From: Alphaproteobacteria bacterium
Lineage (GTDB): Bacteria > Pseudomonadota > Alphaproteobacteria > Sphingomonadales > Emcibacteraceae
NCBI GenBank assembly: GCA_002401545.1
Contig: NVTJ01000012.1
Span: 1-35,087, forward strand
Reading direction: 5' to 3'
DNA: 35,087 bases
The notes beneath the pieces are model-generated. The model ran no database searches and was not told the origin of the DNA. It saw only the letters and a program-made list of their open reading frames with translations. Shown piece by piece: positions 1-8,014 of this stretch. Position 1 is the stretch's first letter, and each line of letters opens with the position of its first letter. A program made the position numbers and the translations under genes.

Positions 1-1536
1 TCGCAGGAAATATCCGAAAACTGTGATGCCTCGGAAAACAGGCTGGAAAACATCAGCCAGACCCTCTCGGAAAAACAGACCGCCCTGACCGAGACCCTGA
101 CCGGACTTTCCCGTGATGCTGACCAGATATGCGATAAAATGGATAAACAATCCACCGTCATTGCCGAATTAAGCCAGAAAACATCGGAAGAATCGACAAA
201 AATTACTGCCACCCTTCTGGCCCAAAGTACCAACCTGTCAACGGTTGCGGCAGAAGCACTGGCGCTGACAACAGAAAGCGGCGAAGCATTCCAGATTCAA
301 GCGGATGCCATGTCCGGTAAACTTGCAGAAACCCGCGATCTTATCACAGATCAGACAAGTGAATTCACCGATAAGCTGGAAGAGACTGTTTCATCACTGG
401 AATCCCAGTCAAGGCGGGTGGATGAGGCCGTCAGGATGACCACGGAAAGCCTGAGCGAAAATACCGGACGAATGAACGAACATTATGATTCATTTGAACA
501 TTTGACCGAACAATTTCGTTCCCGGATTGACCATTCTGAAGTTCAACTTAAATCCCGGCATGATGATCTCGTCAAAAGTCTTTCCGAAGTGGCGGAATAT
601 CTGGACAACTCACTGCAGAATCTGAAAGAGCAGACCGGTTCTCTCGGGGAACATGCGCAGGAAATCATCGGCAGCATCGTTGAGCAAACCGAACAATTGT
701 CCAGCCATATTGACCATATTCGCGACCAGACGGAAAATACCATCCACAATATTCAGGAAATGGGCGAAACTGTCAGCCATCAGTTCACCGCAACCGATGA
801 ACAGGCCGCCGCCCTGTCGGAAAACTGGTTACGAACAGCGTCACTTGTTGAAAACCAATGTTCGGATACCCTGTCAAGACTGGATGGTCTGACTGAAAAA
901 CTGGTGGAACTTGAGAAAGAAAATTCATCGGCAGCCCTAACGGCACAAAGCAACGTCTCAGACGTGGCGAACCAGCTGGAACAGGCCTCGGAAAGTATTT
1001 TTATGGCCTCTGCCAGTGCCATGGAAGCTGCCGATGAAACCAATAGGGCAATAGACGAACATGCCGAAAAATTCCAGCAGCTTATCAACGCCCTTCAGCT
1101 TTCCAATAAAAGTATCCTGATTGATGCCGAAGCCATTGAACAGAAGAACCGGGACAAGAGTGGAAACCATTTCTCAGCTCTGGCAGCCAGGGTTATTGAA
1201 CAGCTCCAGTCCCTGTCCATCGACATCAACCGCTATTTTGAACATGATGTGCCGGACAAAGTCTGGCAGTCCTATGTTGATGGCGACAAAAATACTTTCA
1301 TTCGGCGGCTTAAAAAAGTGACCAGCAGGAAACATACGGCAGCCATACGTGAAAAATACAGATCCGACCCGGAATTCCGTAAATATGCGTTGGAGTATAT
1401 CCAGATTTTTGAAGATCTTATGTCCCAGTCCATGACCTCAAAAACCTACAGCACCTTGAGTGTGGCCCTGATTTCCTCGGAAACCGGCAAAGTTTATCTG
1501 GCCCTGGCTCAGGCCATGGACAGATTTTCTTCCTGA
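1..1536 (+). CDS. Large coiled-coil protein, C-terminal part (5' truncated)
   Basis: The frame is open from base 1, so the gene begins before the window; the first internal Met is at 139 but should not be taken as the start. The visible 511 residues are mostly heptad-like, rich in Glu, Gln, Ser and Ala, with no Pro-rich or membrane segment, as expected for a long coiled coil. The last 90 or so residues differ: a compact module with the key words VWQSYVDGDK, FIRRL and GKVYLALAQAMDRF. From memory, similar C-terminal modules end long coiled-coil proteins of alphaproteobacteria, including polarity factors of the TipN type; this is a family resemblance, not a firm assignment. A structural, scaffold or polar-marker role is inferred. 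The gene ends 4 bp before the stop of the convergent DUF2336 gene. Confidence 0.8.
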   Translation, partial: SQEISENCDASENRLENISQTLSEKQTALTETLTGLSRDADQICDKMDKQSTVIAELSQKTSEESTKITATLLAQSTNLSTVAAEALALTTESGEAFQIQADAMSGKLAETRDLITDQTSEFTDKLEETVSSLESQSRRVDEAVRMTTESLSENTGRMNEHYDSFEHLTEQFRSRIDHSEVQLKSRHDDLVKSLSEVAEYLDNSLQNLKEQTGSLGEHAQEIIGSIVEQTEQLSSHIDHIRDQTENTIHNIQEMGETVSHQFTATDEQAAALSENWLRTASLVENQCSDTLSRLDGLTEKLVELEKENSSAALTAQSNVSDVANQLEQASESIFMASASAMEAADETNRAIDEHAEKFQQLINALQLSNKSILIDAEAIEQKNRDKSGNHFSALAARVIEQLQSLSIDINRYFEHDVPDKVWQSYVDGDKNTFIRRLKKVTSRKHTAAIREKYRSDPEFRKYALEYIQIFEDLMSQSMTSKTYSTLSVALISSETGKVYLALAQAMDRFSS

Positions 1537-1540
1537 ACTA

Positions 1541-2662
1541 TCATGCGGCCTGATTATTCTTTTTCGGTGACCCGAGTTTGGTGATGAAATAATCCAGATT
1601 TTCCGGGTCAAAATCATCCTCACAATTGGTCAGCATCCGCTCCAGCATCCGTTGCTGAAAACGGTCCCGGTCCTCACTGGCGCTGGTTTCCATATCCTTT
1701 GCCACATCCAGAGCCGACAGTACAATCGGCAGCATTTGGGGCGACAGATTACATTCCCGGTAGATGGCCGTAAGACCCATATCGCCCCGGTCATGTATCA
1801 ATTTATAGGCATTGCTCACCGGAATGCCGCATAGTTTGGCAAGAGCCGCCTCAAAGAACACCACATCCCCCATACAAATAGCCCGGAATATTAATGTTTC
1901 GGTCAGGCGGCCATGGTCATGGAGCTGTTCCACCAGCTTTCTCACATCCATAACATCCGCGTTATCACCCAGCAGACTGACCGTTGCTCTCTCCCGCGCA
2001 CTCAGAAACAGGTCCATGACCATATCCGGTGTCATTTCATGATGGGTAACCAGATGGTCCCGCACTTTTTCAGATACGAGGGATACCAAACGTTCGGCAA
2101 CACTGATGGGCAGTTGCCCACGGTTGGCAAGCGAATCGCTAACCGCCTCTGCCTCACCAAATTTATCCATGACCTTGCCCATGGTTTCTTCCTGAAGTGT
2201 CGCACCTTCGTTAGAGACCAAAGTGGCAATCACCTCTTCATTATCACTATTTTCCACAATGGCGTCGGTCAGGTCGGCCGACAGGCTTTCCCGGCGCGCT
2301 ATGGCTATCTGACCTTCCGCCCCTTTGCTTTTAACAATTTCCATCAGGTCGTCATCGGTCAGGACTTCTGAAAATTCGAGCATGGGTCCTGCCACACCAA
2401 CCACATCATTGGCCAGGGAAACAGCAACATCATGGGGAACATCGGGGTTATTCTTCAGACTTTCAGACAGGGCGGTTCGGACGCGCACTTCCGCATCCTT
2501 CACCATAATCTTGAAAATATCCTCGGCGATTTTACGTTCGCTGTCGCTCAGTTTTCCAGTGTTAAATTTATTGCTGACTTTTATGGCAGCTTCCGCACGG
2601 TTCTCTGCTGTGGGATTAGTCAGTAATGATTGTATATCCGAGCTTGTTAAATTATCAGTCAT
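1541..2662 (-). CDS. DUF2336 domain-containing protein
   Basis: The 373-residue protein begins MTDNLTSSDIQSLL and continues with an Asn/Ala/Glu-rich run of short helices, the usual opening of alphaproteobacterial DUF2336 proteins (LT..DV..LL, then R.E.A.KV). These are helical-repeat, HEAT-like proteins of unknown biochemical role. No signal peptide, membrane segment or catalytic motif is visible, so it is probably cytosolic and works by binding partners. Start choice: an AAAGG lies 11 nt before the ATG at 2662 but only 2 nt before the ATG at 2671, so 2662 is preferred. The frame also stays open to 2734, but that extension (Cys/Leu/Gly-rich) does not resemble the family. The gene is convergent with the coiled-coil gene, with a 4 bp gap and no terminator hairpin between them. 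Confidence 0.85.
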   Translation of the reverse strand: MTDNLTSSDIQSLLTNPTAENRAEAAIKVSNKFNTGKLSDSERKIAEDIFKIMVKDAEVRVRTALSESLKNNPDVPHDVAVSLANDVVGVAGPMLEFSEVLTDDDLMEIVKSKGAEGQIAIARRESLSADLTDAIVENSDNEEVIATLVSNEGATLQEETMGKVMDKFGEAEAVSDSLANRGQLPISVAERLVSLVSEKVRDHLVTHHEMTPDMVMDLFLSARERATVSLLGDNADVMDVRKLVEQLHDHGRLTETLIFRAICMGDVVFFEAALAKLCGIPVSNAYKLIHDRGDMGLTAIYRECNLSPQMLPIVLSALDVAKDMETSASEDRDRFQQRMLERMLTNCEDDFDPENLDYFITKLGSPKKNNQAA

Positions 2663-2873
2663 TGAATCCATTGCCTTTAATTTTAAACAGATTACGGTCA
2701 GGCATCTGCCAGTACCCCCCGCGATAAGGCACAAAAGAGCCTGAGCAGGTATATTTCGATGTCCTATTTTTCATAAAAGAGGTTAAACTGTCGTTAATTT
2801 ACGCTATAAGAATTAACATAATTGAAAAAAATGATTATATTTCTGCATTATCCGTAATTTTCAGGGGATATTT

Positions 2874-4436
2874 ATGATTACCAGACTAAAAAGAATCTTC
2901 ATCAGCGTGGCTGTGCTTGTCCTGTTTATTCCCGCATCGGCTCATGCGTTCGATATGAAGGAAATTGATAAAGCCCTCAATGAATTCATCCAGCCTTTCA
3001 CCAGCCTTTATTCTACAATTGTATTTACCCCCATTGAAATAATGGGACAAAATATGCCTATCATTGTTTTATGGCTGGCGGCCGGCGGCATATTCTGCAC
3101 CATATATTTTAAATTCATTAATTTCCATGGCTTCAAGACGGCCCTGAAAATCGTTCGCGGTGATTATACCCGTAAAGAGGATGCCGGCGAAGTTACCCAC
3201 TTTCAGGCCTTGTCTGCGGCCCTGTCCGGCACTGTCGGCCTTGGCAATATCGGCGGGGTAGCTGTGGCCATCAGCCTTGGTGGCCCCGGTGCCACATTCT
3301 GGATGATTATTGTAGGCCTTCTGGGCATGTCAACCAAGTTCGCCGAATGTACGCTGGGGGTGAAATACCGCGAAGTCCACGAAGACGGCTCCGTTTCCGG
3401 TGGCCCCATGTATTATCTGAAACATGGCTTTGCCGAGCGTGGTATGCCTAAATTTGGCATGGTTCTGGCAGTCTTCTTCTCCATCTGCTGTATCTTTGCC
3501 TCCTTTGGCGGCGGCAATATCTTTCAGATAGGCTTAACCTCGGACTTTATCTCACAGCTTCCCGGCACCAATGGTGTTCTGGAAAATTACCGCTGGGTTC
3601 TTGGCCTTGTCGTTGCCACCATCGTCGGTTTTGTCATCATTGGCGGCATTAAATCCATCGCCAGTGTTACCGCCAAGCTGGTTCCGACAATGTGTGTGCT
3701 TTATCTGGTCGCTGCAACCGCCATTCTTTTTGGTTTTTATGAACGTATCCCGGACGCCTTTATGGCAATCATAGATGGTGCCTTCACACCGGAAGCCGGA
3801 TATGGCGGCATCATCGGTGTGATGATACAGGGTATGCGCCGGGCCACTTTCTCCAATGAAGCCGGAATTGGTTCGGCCCCTATCGCCCATTCTGCAGTAA
3901 AAACCAGCGAGCCAGCCACAGAAGGCCTGGTATCCCTGCTGGAGCCTTTCATTGATACCGTGGTTGTCTGCACAATGACCGCATTGGTCATTGTCATCAC
4001 CCAAGTCTATACCCCGGGCGAAGGCGGTTCCACCTTTGAAGGGGTCATGCTGACGTCGAAAGCCTTTGAAACAATGTTTTCCTGGTTTCCGTATATATTG
4101 GCGGTTGCCGTTTTGCTGTTCGCCTTTTCCACCATGATCACATGGTCCTATTACGGATTGAAAGCATGGACATTCCTGTTTGGAGAAAGCAAAACCATGG
4201 AACTTACCTATAAGTTAATCTTCTGCTCTGTGACCGTTATCGGCTCCACCATGAGCCTTGCAGAAATCGTTGATTTTTCTGATGCGGCCAATTTCTCCAT
4301 GGCAATCCCCAATCTGATTGGCGTATTTGTCCTTGCCCCTGTTGTCCGACAATGCCTGACGTCTTTTACCGACAAGATTAAAAGTGGTGAAATCACCTCC
4401 AACCGGGAAGTGGAAGCCCTTGAAACAAGCAATTAA
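2874..4436 (+). CDS. Sodium:alanine/glycine symporter (AGCS family)
   Basis: A 520-residue multi-pass inner-membrane protein that imports alanine or glycine with Na+ (TC 2.A.25). Family hallmarks are clear: SGTVGLGNIGGVAVAISLGG near residues 118-137, GGPMYY at 176-181, and RATFSNEAGIGSAPIAHSA near 323-341. About eleven hydrophobic segments can be counted. It is longer than the usual 450-480 residues because of an N-terminal extension: a signal-peptide-like stretch (residues 1-25, ending ASAHA) precedes the first typical membrane helix, a form seen in some proteobacterial AGCS proteins. AGGGG lies 7 nt before the ATG and fixes the start. The gene stands alone, with a strong hairpin just after the stop. 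The exact substrate (Ala or Gly) cannot be read from sequence. Confidence 0.93.
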   Translation: MITRLKRIFISVAVLVLFIPASAHAFDMKEIDKALNEFIQPFTSLYSTIVFTPIEIMGQNMPIIVLWLAAGGIFCTIYFKFINFHGFKTALKIVRGDYTRKEDAGEVTHFQALSAALSGTVGLGNIGGVAVAISLGGPGATFWMIIVGLLGMSTKFAECTLGVKYREVHEDGSVSGGPMYYLKHGFAERGMPKFGMVLAVFFSICCIFASFGGGNIFQIGLTSDFISQLPGTNGVLENYRWVLGLVVATIVGFVIIGGIKSIASVTAKLVPTMCVLYLVAATAILFGFYERIPDAFMAIIDGAFTPEAGYGGIIGVMIQGMRRATFSNEAGIGSAPIAHSAVKTSEPATEGLVSLLEPFIDTVVVCTMTALVIVITQVYTPGEGGSTFEGVMLTSKAFETMFSWFPYILAVAVLLFAFSTMITWSYYGLKAWTFLFGESKTMELTYKLIFCSVTVIGSTMSLAEIVDFSDAANFSMAIPNLIGVFVLAPVVRQCLTSFTDKIKSGEITSNREVEALETSN

Positions 4437-4440
4437 TAAT

Positions 4441-4475
4441 CAACGAAGGGGAGACTATTTGTCTCCCCTTCGTTG
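4441..4475 (+). terminator. Perfect 15-bp hairpin after the alanine symporter
   Basis: Two perfect 15-bp arms (CAACGAAGGGGAGAC and its complement) surround a 5-nt TATTT loop, starting 4 bp after the symporter stop codon. The T-tract is weak and delayed (CATATTTTT), but stem strength and position support a transcription terminator or an mRNA 3'-end stabiliser. Confidence 0.85.
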
Positions 4476-4595
4476 AAATACATATTTTTGCCATTATTAA
4501 ATAATATTACCGTGCCAAACCAAAGAAAGCTTGAATTCTCCTCGTGATTCGTTACAAGATGGGGGAATTATCCGATTATTATAAAGGAATTATTC

Positions 4596-4976
4596 ATGAA
4601 ACGTATTTTTTTAATATTGTCAATATCCGCCATAACGGCTCTATCATTCTCAATGACTTCATTCGCCGAGGGTGACGCGGTAAAAGGGCTGAAGGTTTTC
4701 AAAAAATGCAAAGCCTGTCATACCGCAGATGAAGGCGGTAAAAACCGTGTTGGTCCAAACCTGTTTGGTATTGTCGGCAAGAAAGCCGCCCAGAGAGAAG
4801 GTTATAAATATTCCAAAGCCATGATCGCCTCCGGCCTGACATGGGATGAAGCCACTCTGGATACTTATCTGACCAAACCAAGAGCATTGGTCAAGAAAAC
4901 AAAAATGACTTTCGCAGGCCTTAAAAAAGACAAACAACGGGCTGATATTATTGCTTACCTGAAAACGCTACAGTAG
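4596..4976 (+). CDS. Class I cytochrome c, small periplasmic
   Basis: A 126-residue protein with a Sec signal peptide (residues 1-24, cleavage after TSFA), leaving a soluble domain of about 102 residues. The haem attachment motif is C38-K-A-C41-H42, followed by GPNLFGIVG, the usual stretch after haem in cytochrome c2/c550-like proteins. Met104, in the segment KMTFAGLK, is the likely sixth ligand. The C-terminal helix ADIIAYLKTLQ is also typical. It should be a periplasmic electron carrier between the bc1 complex and an oxidase or reductase; the partner is not shown by its neighbours. AAGGAA lies 7-8 nt before the ATG. It is a single-gene unit with its own terminator. Confidence 0.93.
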   Translation: MKRIFLILSISAITALSFSMTSFAEGDAVKGLKVFKKCKACHTADEGGKNRVGPNLFGIVGKKAAQREGYKYSKAMIASGLTWDEATLDTYLTKPRALVKKTKMTFAGLKKDKQRADIIAYLKTLQ

Positions 4977-4993
4977 TTTTTATGAAATATTAT

Positions 4994-5029
4994 AAAAGCA
5001 CCGGTGTCTTAGGATTCCGGTGCTTTTTT
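4994..5029 (+). terminator. Rho-independent terminator of the cytochrome c gene
   Basis: The arms AAAGCACCGG and CCGGTGCTTT enclose a 12-nt loop, and the 3' arm runs into a six-T tract. It lies 17 bp after the cytochrome stop codon: a classic intrinsic terminator. Confidence 0.9.
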
Positions 5030-5112
5030 GTATAATATGTCTTTACGGCCCTTGAATATTTGACTCTAAATTCATAAATATAGCCCATTCCGCTTGGGCC
5101 CGCACACGCAAA

Positions 5113-5157
5113 GGTAACATATTTATGATTTTACCTGTTAACCGAAACGTCATAAAT
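5113..5157. repeat. Overlapping inverted repeats upstream of the mlaC-like gene
   Basis: ATTTATGA (5121-5128) is exactly complementary to TCATAAAT (5150-5157), and GGTAA (5113-5117) pairs with TTACC (5131-5135), so two alternative hairpins or operators overlap. They end about 30 bp before the start codon. A regulator site or leader structure is possible, but no known consensus was recognised. Confidence 0.35.
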
Positions 5158-5189
5158 TAGAGACTATACATTAGGACACGCTTGAAAGA

Positions 5190-5927
5190 ATGGTAATGGA
5201 AATGGAAGAAAATACCAGAATAGGCATCTTGCCCCTGAACCCTGAAAGATTGGCCAGACAACTGTTTATGGCCATATTTTCAACAATCCTTCTGTTAATT
5301 GCCCTTTTGTGGAGCGAAAATCTTCGGGCAGAGAATATCAATGAAGATCCCGCCATACAGCAGGAAGTGGCTGAATTCATTCAGCATCTTGCGGACAAGG
5401 CCCTGACCAGCCTAAAGCAGGACGACGCTTCTCTGGCGGATCAGGAAAGTCGTTTTACCAAGATTCTGTCGGAAGGCTTCAATGTGGACTATATCGGGAA
5501 AATTTCTCTGGGCCGGTACCGGAAAAAAGCCTCTCCCGAAAATCTGAAAAATTATTATGCCCTGCTCCCTGAATATCTGGTCAAGGTTTATACCAGTCGC
5601 CTCACCAAACTGAATACTCAGGAAGTGCGCGTGGGAAAAGTCCTGCCCAATGGCAAACGGGATATGTATGTCAGGACAAAAGTGATCAGCTCTGACAATA
5701 AAACATTTGATGTTGACTGGCGTGTCCGGCCAAATAAAAAAGATGAAGATGCCAGTCACGTCTATAAAATTATTGATGTGAAAATAGAAGGCATCAGCAT
5801 GGTCCGTACCCAGCGGGACGACTTCTCTTCCAGAATTACTGAAAGCGGTATATCCGGTTTGATCAGTTTTATGCAGGCCATTGTTGACGGCCCGACACTG
5901 GTGGCAGAAAATAATAATGCGGAATAA
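5190..5927 (+). CDS. mlaC: MlaC/Ttg2D-family periplasmic lipid-binding protein
   Basis: A 245-residue protein of the MlaC (toluene tolerance Ttg2D) family, which ferries phospholipids across the periplasm to an MlaFEDB-type ABC transporter. Family marks are the hydrophobic N-terminal segment near residues 24-42, then RFTKILSEGFNVDYIGKI, the LGRYRKKASPENLKNY segment, DVDWRVRPN and the end segment KIIDVKIEGISMVRTQRDDF. Three in-frame ATGs (5190, 5196, 5202) are all usable; the only Shine-Dalgarno-like string, GAAAG at 5184-5188, is best placed for 5196. The transporter genes mlaFED are not adjacent, so this is an isolated copy. The hopanoid-associated paralogue HpnM belongs to the same family, but no hopanoid genes are nearby. 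Confidence 0.82.
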   Translation: MVMEMEENTRIGILPLNPERLARQLFMAIFSTILLLIALLWSENLRAENINEDPAIQQEVAEFIQHLADKALTSLKQDDASLADQESRFTKILSEGFNVDYIGKISLGRYRKKASPENLKNYYALLPEYLVKVYTSRLTKLNTQEVRVGKVLPNGKRDMYVRTKVISSDNKTFDVDWRVRPNKKDEDASHVYKIIDVKIEGISMVRTQRDDFSSRITESGISGLISFMQAIVDGPTLVAENNNAE

Positions 5928-6015
5928 ATCAAGCAACAACAGAATCACTAAGCGGGCTTAATTGACCTTTATGCTCTTTGGCGATATGTTATGAAATAAA
6001 TTATGTGATAACCTG

Positions 6016-6064
6016 AAAAAACCGTAACAACTGAACCCATCAAAGGGTTTGTGGCGGTTTTTTT
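6016..6064 (+). terminator. Terminator-like hairpin between mlaC and the DUF4170 gene
   Basis: AAAAAACCG (6016-6024) pairs with CGGTTTTTT (6055-6063), with an inner stem AACCC/GGGTT (6034-6038, 6045-6049); the 3' arm gives a seven-T tract. It would end mlaC transcripts. It stops only 20 bp before the DUF4170 start codon, so it could also act as an attenuator for that gene. Confidence 0.65.
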
Positions 6065-6083
6065 GATTCGAAAGATTAAGAAA

Positions 6084-6302
6084 ATGGCTGATACTCTGTT
6101 GCACCTGGTATTTGGTGGAAAAGTCAATAACCCTCAAACTCTGGATTTTAGTGATGCGGAAAATCTGGATATTATCGGAATTTTCCCCAACTATAAAAAA
6201 GCCTATGAAGCCTGGAAAGGGGCAAGTCACGCCAATGTGGACGACGCCCTGACAAAATATGTCGTCGTCCATCTTCACAGGTTTATGGAACCGGAAAAAT
6301 AA
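6084..6302 (+). CDS. DUF4170 domain-containing protein
   Basis: A small 72-residue soluble protein beginning MADTLLHLVFGGKV. It matches the DUF4170 pattern I know from alphaproteobacteria: a beta strand with VFGG, then a residue pattern FPNYKKAYEAWKGASHANVDDA, then KYVVVHLHRFM. The function of the family is unknown; the fold looks like a small alpha/beta domain. The frame extends upstream to a GTG at 6051, but that codon lies inside the terminator stem, so the ATG at 6084 is preferred even though its Shine-Dalgarno (TAAGAAA) is weak. No signal peptide or membrane segment. It sits alone, convergent with ompW. Confidence 0.78.
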   Translation: MADTLLHLVFGGKVNNPQTLDFSDAENLDIIGIFPNYKKAYEAWKGASHANVDDALTKYVVVHLHRFMEPEK

Positions 6303-6323
6303 TTACGGGAAGTAATTGTCAAC

Positions 6324-6355
6324 GGCGTTAGCGATATATATGGGTCGCCAACGCC
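6324..6355. terminator. Inverted repeat between convergent DUF4170 gene and ompW
   Basis: GGCGTT-A-GCGA (6324-6334) pairs with TCGC-C-AACGCC (6345-6355), ten pairs with one mismatch around a 10-nt loop. It lies between two converging stop codons without a clear T-tract on either strand. A shared bidirectional terminator is the simplest reading. Confidence 0.5.
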
Positions 6356-6378
6356 CTGATCTTCATCATCCTCGGACC

Positions 6379-7014
6379 CTAGAAAGTATAGCCAAAGCCA
6401 ACACCAAATATCCAGGGGTCAATATCAACATCCGCCGTGACGGCACCGCCGTTAATCTTAACATCCGTATTCAGCCAGACCCTTTTCACATCAACATTAA
6501 AAGACCATTTGTCATCAATTTTGAAGTCAAATCCAGCCTGCAGGAGAAGCCCAAATCCATCATTATAGTCAATGTCAGCGATGGTGCCGCCGGGTGCGCT
6601 CTCGTCATAATAAAATGTATAATTCACCCCCGCGCCAACATACGGACTTAAGTTACTTTTCGGTGTAAAGTGATATTGCAATGTGAGCGTTGGTGGCAAA
6701 AGCATGACGCTGCCCAGTGACGCAGAGGCACCAAGTGCCGTATTCAATGCGGTTACATGATGTTTGCTTGTAGCAAGAATAAGCTCAACACCAATATTAT
6801 CTGTCACAAAATAAGTGAAATCCAGTTCCGGCACGATGTCATTGTTAATACCGACAGTTCCGCCGATGGAGGTTGTCGCATCTTCATTGGGCACCACATA
6901 GATAGCCCGACCACGCATCATGAAATCACCCGCTTCCTTTGCCATAGATACAGAAGGCAGGCCAGCAATCACAAGGACCGTCACACTTATCGTTTTTAAG
7001 AAAGTATTTTTCAT
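6379..7014 (-). CDS. ompW: OmpW family outer-membrane protein
   Basis: A 211-residue protein with a signal peptide (residues 1-25, cleavage after SVSMA), then the OmpW pattern: GDFMMRGRAIYVVPNED at the start of the barrel, VPELDFTYFVTDNIGVEL, LPPTLTLQYHFTPKSNLSPY, VGAGVNYTFYYDE, WSFNVDVKRVWLNTD, and a closing strand GVGFGYTF with the terminal Phe needed for BAM assembly. OmpW forms an eight-stranded barrel with a hydrophobic channel in the outer membrane. The start is set by AGGTGG 6-7 nt before the ATG at 7014; the in-frame ATG at 7077 overlaps the FNR box and is rejected. Regulation by oxygen through an FNR-type protein is suggested by a perfect site 63 bp upstream, in line with known FNR control of ompW in enterobacteria. 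Confidence 0.93.
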   Translation of the reverse strand: MKNTFLKTISVTVLVIAGLPSVSMAKEAGDFMMRGRAIYVVPNEDATTSIGGTVGINNDIVPELDFTYFVTDNIGVELILATSKHHVTALNTALGASASLGSVMLLPPTLTLQYHFTPKSNLSPYVGAGVNYTFYYDESAPGGTIADIDYNDGFGLLLQAGFDFKIDDKWSFNVDVKRVWLNTDVKINGGAVTADVDIDPWIFGVGFGYTF

Positions 7015-7076
7015 TTTCGTTTCCACCTGTTGATAGTTACAAGTGAAACTTTTAATGAAGTGAGCAGTATCTAACA

Positions 7077-7090
7077 TTGATTTGCATCAA
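7077..7090 (-). promoter_or_regulatory. Perfect FNR/FnrL box upstream of ompW
   Basis: TTGATTTGCATCAA matches the FNR consensus TTGAT-N4-ATCAA at every fixed base. Its centre (7083.5) would sit near -41.5 if transcription starts near 7042. A TAAAAG string (7054-7049, minus strand) is then in the place of a -10 element. This is the layout of an FNR-activated class II promoter. Confidence 0.8.
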
Positions 7091-7175
7091 TAAATATTAT
7101 TATTAAACATATCAAACAAAAGATGTTTTCAGGATATATGTTTAAAGTCTGTCTGTTTTAATTTGACCCACAGCC

Positions 7176-7208
7176 AAAAGCCGTCCGGTTTTGACACTGG
7201 GCGGCTTT
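7176..7208 (-). terminator. Terminator of rpsD
   Basis: On the minus strand AAAGCCG (7208-7202) pairs with CGGCTTT (7183-7177), with an 18-nt loop that has further pairing potential, and runs into TTTT. It starts about 40 bp after the rpsD stop codon. Confidence 0.7.
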
Positions 7209-7247
7209 CAAATTGTTCTTCTAGAGCTTACAAAAGCATTGCAGATA

Positions 7248-7865
7248 TTAGCGGGAATAGAATTCCACAATAAGATTTGGTTCCATTTGCACAGGATAAG
7301 GAATTTCGTCCAGCACGGGCACCCTGAGGTAAGTCACTTTCGTACCGTTATTTTCCAGAGCCAGATATTCAGGAATATCACGTTCGTTTGAAGCAATACC
7401 CTGCAGAACCATGGGGATCTGACGTGATTTTTCACGAATCTCAACCACATCACCGGCTTTCACCCGGTAGCTAGGGATATTCACCTTTTTGCCATTCACA
7501 GTCACATGACCATGATTGACGAACTGACGGGCGGAAAAGACGGTGGGGACGAATTTAGCCCGGTAAACAAGCGCATCCAGACGGCTTTCCAGAAGACCCA
7601 CCAGAAACGCACCCGTGTCACCACGCATACTGTTGGCATCTTTATAAATGCGTTTAAACTGTTTTTCAGTAATATCGCCGTAATAGCCTTTCAGCTTCTG
7701 TTTTGCCCGCAACTGAATCCCGTAATCGGACAGTTTGCTGCGACGCCCCTGACCATGCTGGCCCGGACCATATTCGCGGGAATTTACCGGAGATTTAGGA
7801 CGGCCCCAGATGTTTTCACCCATGCGGCGGTCAATTTTATACTTGGCTTGTGTACGTTTTGTCAT
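7248..7865 (-). CDS. rpsD: 30S ribosomal protein S4
   Basis: The 205-residue protein is a standard bacterial S4, a primary 16S rRNA binder that starts small-subunit assembly and helps decoding fidelity. The N-terminal part ([20 protein letters not shown], then [19 protein letters not shown]) is the usual alphaproteobacterial form without zinc-binding cysteines. The S4 RNA-binding domain covers about residues 94-157 ([32 protein letters not shown]). The end [10 protein letters not shown] is canonical. As is common in alphaproteobacteria, it is a stand-alone gene away from the main ribosomal operons. A strong promoter is visible upstream, with a leader of about 100 nt; S4 autoregulation through the leader is known in other bacteria but not shown here. 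Confidence 0.98.
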   Translation of the reverse strand: MTKRTQAKYKIDRRMGENIWGRPKSPVNSREYGPGQHGQGRRSKLSDYGIQLRAKQKLKGYYGDITEKQFKRIYKDANSMRGDTGAFLVGLLESRLDALVYRAKFVPTVFSARQFVNHGHVTVNGKKVNIPSYRVKAGDVVEIREKSRQIPMVLQGIASNERDIPEYLALENNGTKVTYLRVPVLDEIPYPVQMEPNLIVEFYSR

Positions 7866-7971
7866 TTTATAGAATCGCTTCTGTTAAATTGTTGAAATCA
7901 GCGCCATGAAATAAGATATTTCCTACTCCATGCAACCCGAGATTTTCACCCGAGTCATTCACGATGGCCGG

Positions 7972-7999
7972 AATATAGTGAAGGGCACGGGAAAGTCAA
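7972..7999 (-). promoter_or_regulatory. Sigma-70 type promoter of rpsD
   Basis: On the minus strand TTGACT (7999-7994), a 16-bp spacer and TATATT (7977-7972) give 5/6 matches at each element. Transcription would start near 7965, leaving a leader of about 100 nt that contains a small GAAATA/TATTTC hairpin. Confidence 0.7.
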
Positions 8000-8014
8000 C
8001 ATAGTTTTTTAATT

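Noticed and set aside
1913-2371. 152-residue plus-strand ORF opposite the DUF2336 gene
   Set aside because: Shadow frame with no recognisable domain and no start signal.
3552-4004. 150-residue minus-strand ORF within the alanine symporter
   Set aside because: His/Asp/Asn/Gly-rich shadow reading of membrane-protein codons; no start signal.
6316-6651. ORF on the plus strand opposite ompW
   Set aside because: It is antisense to a clear OmpW barrel, has no ribosome site and resembles no family.
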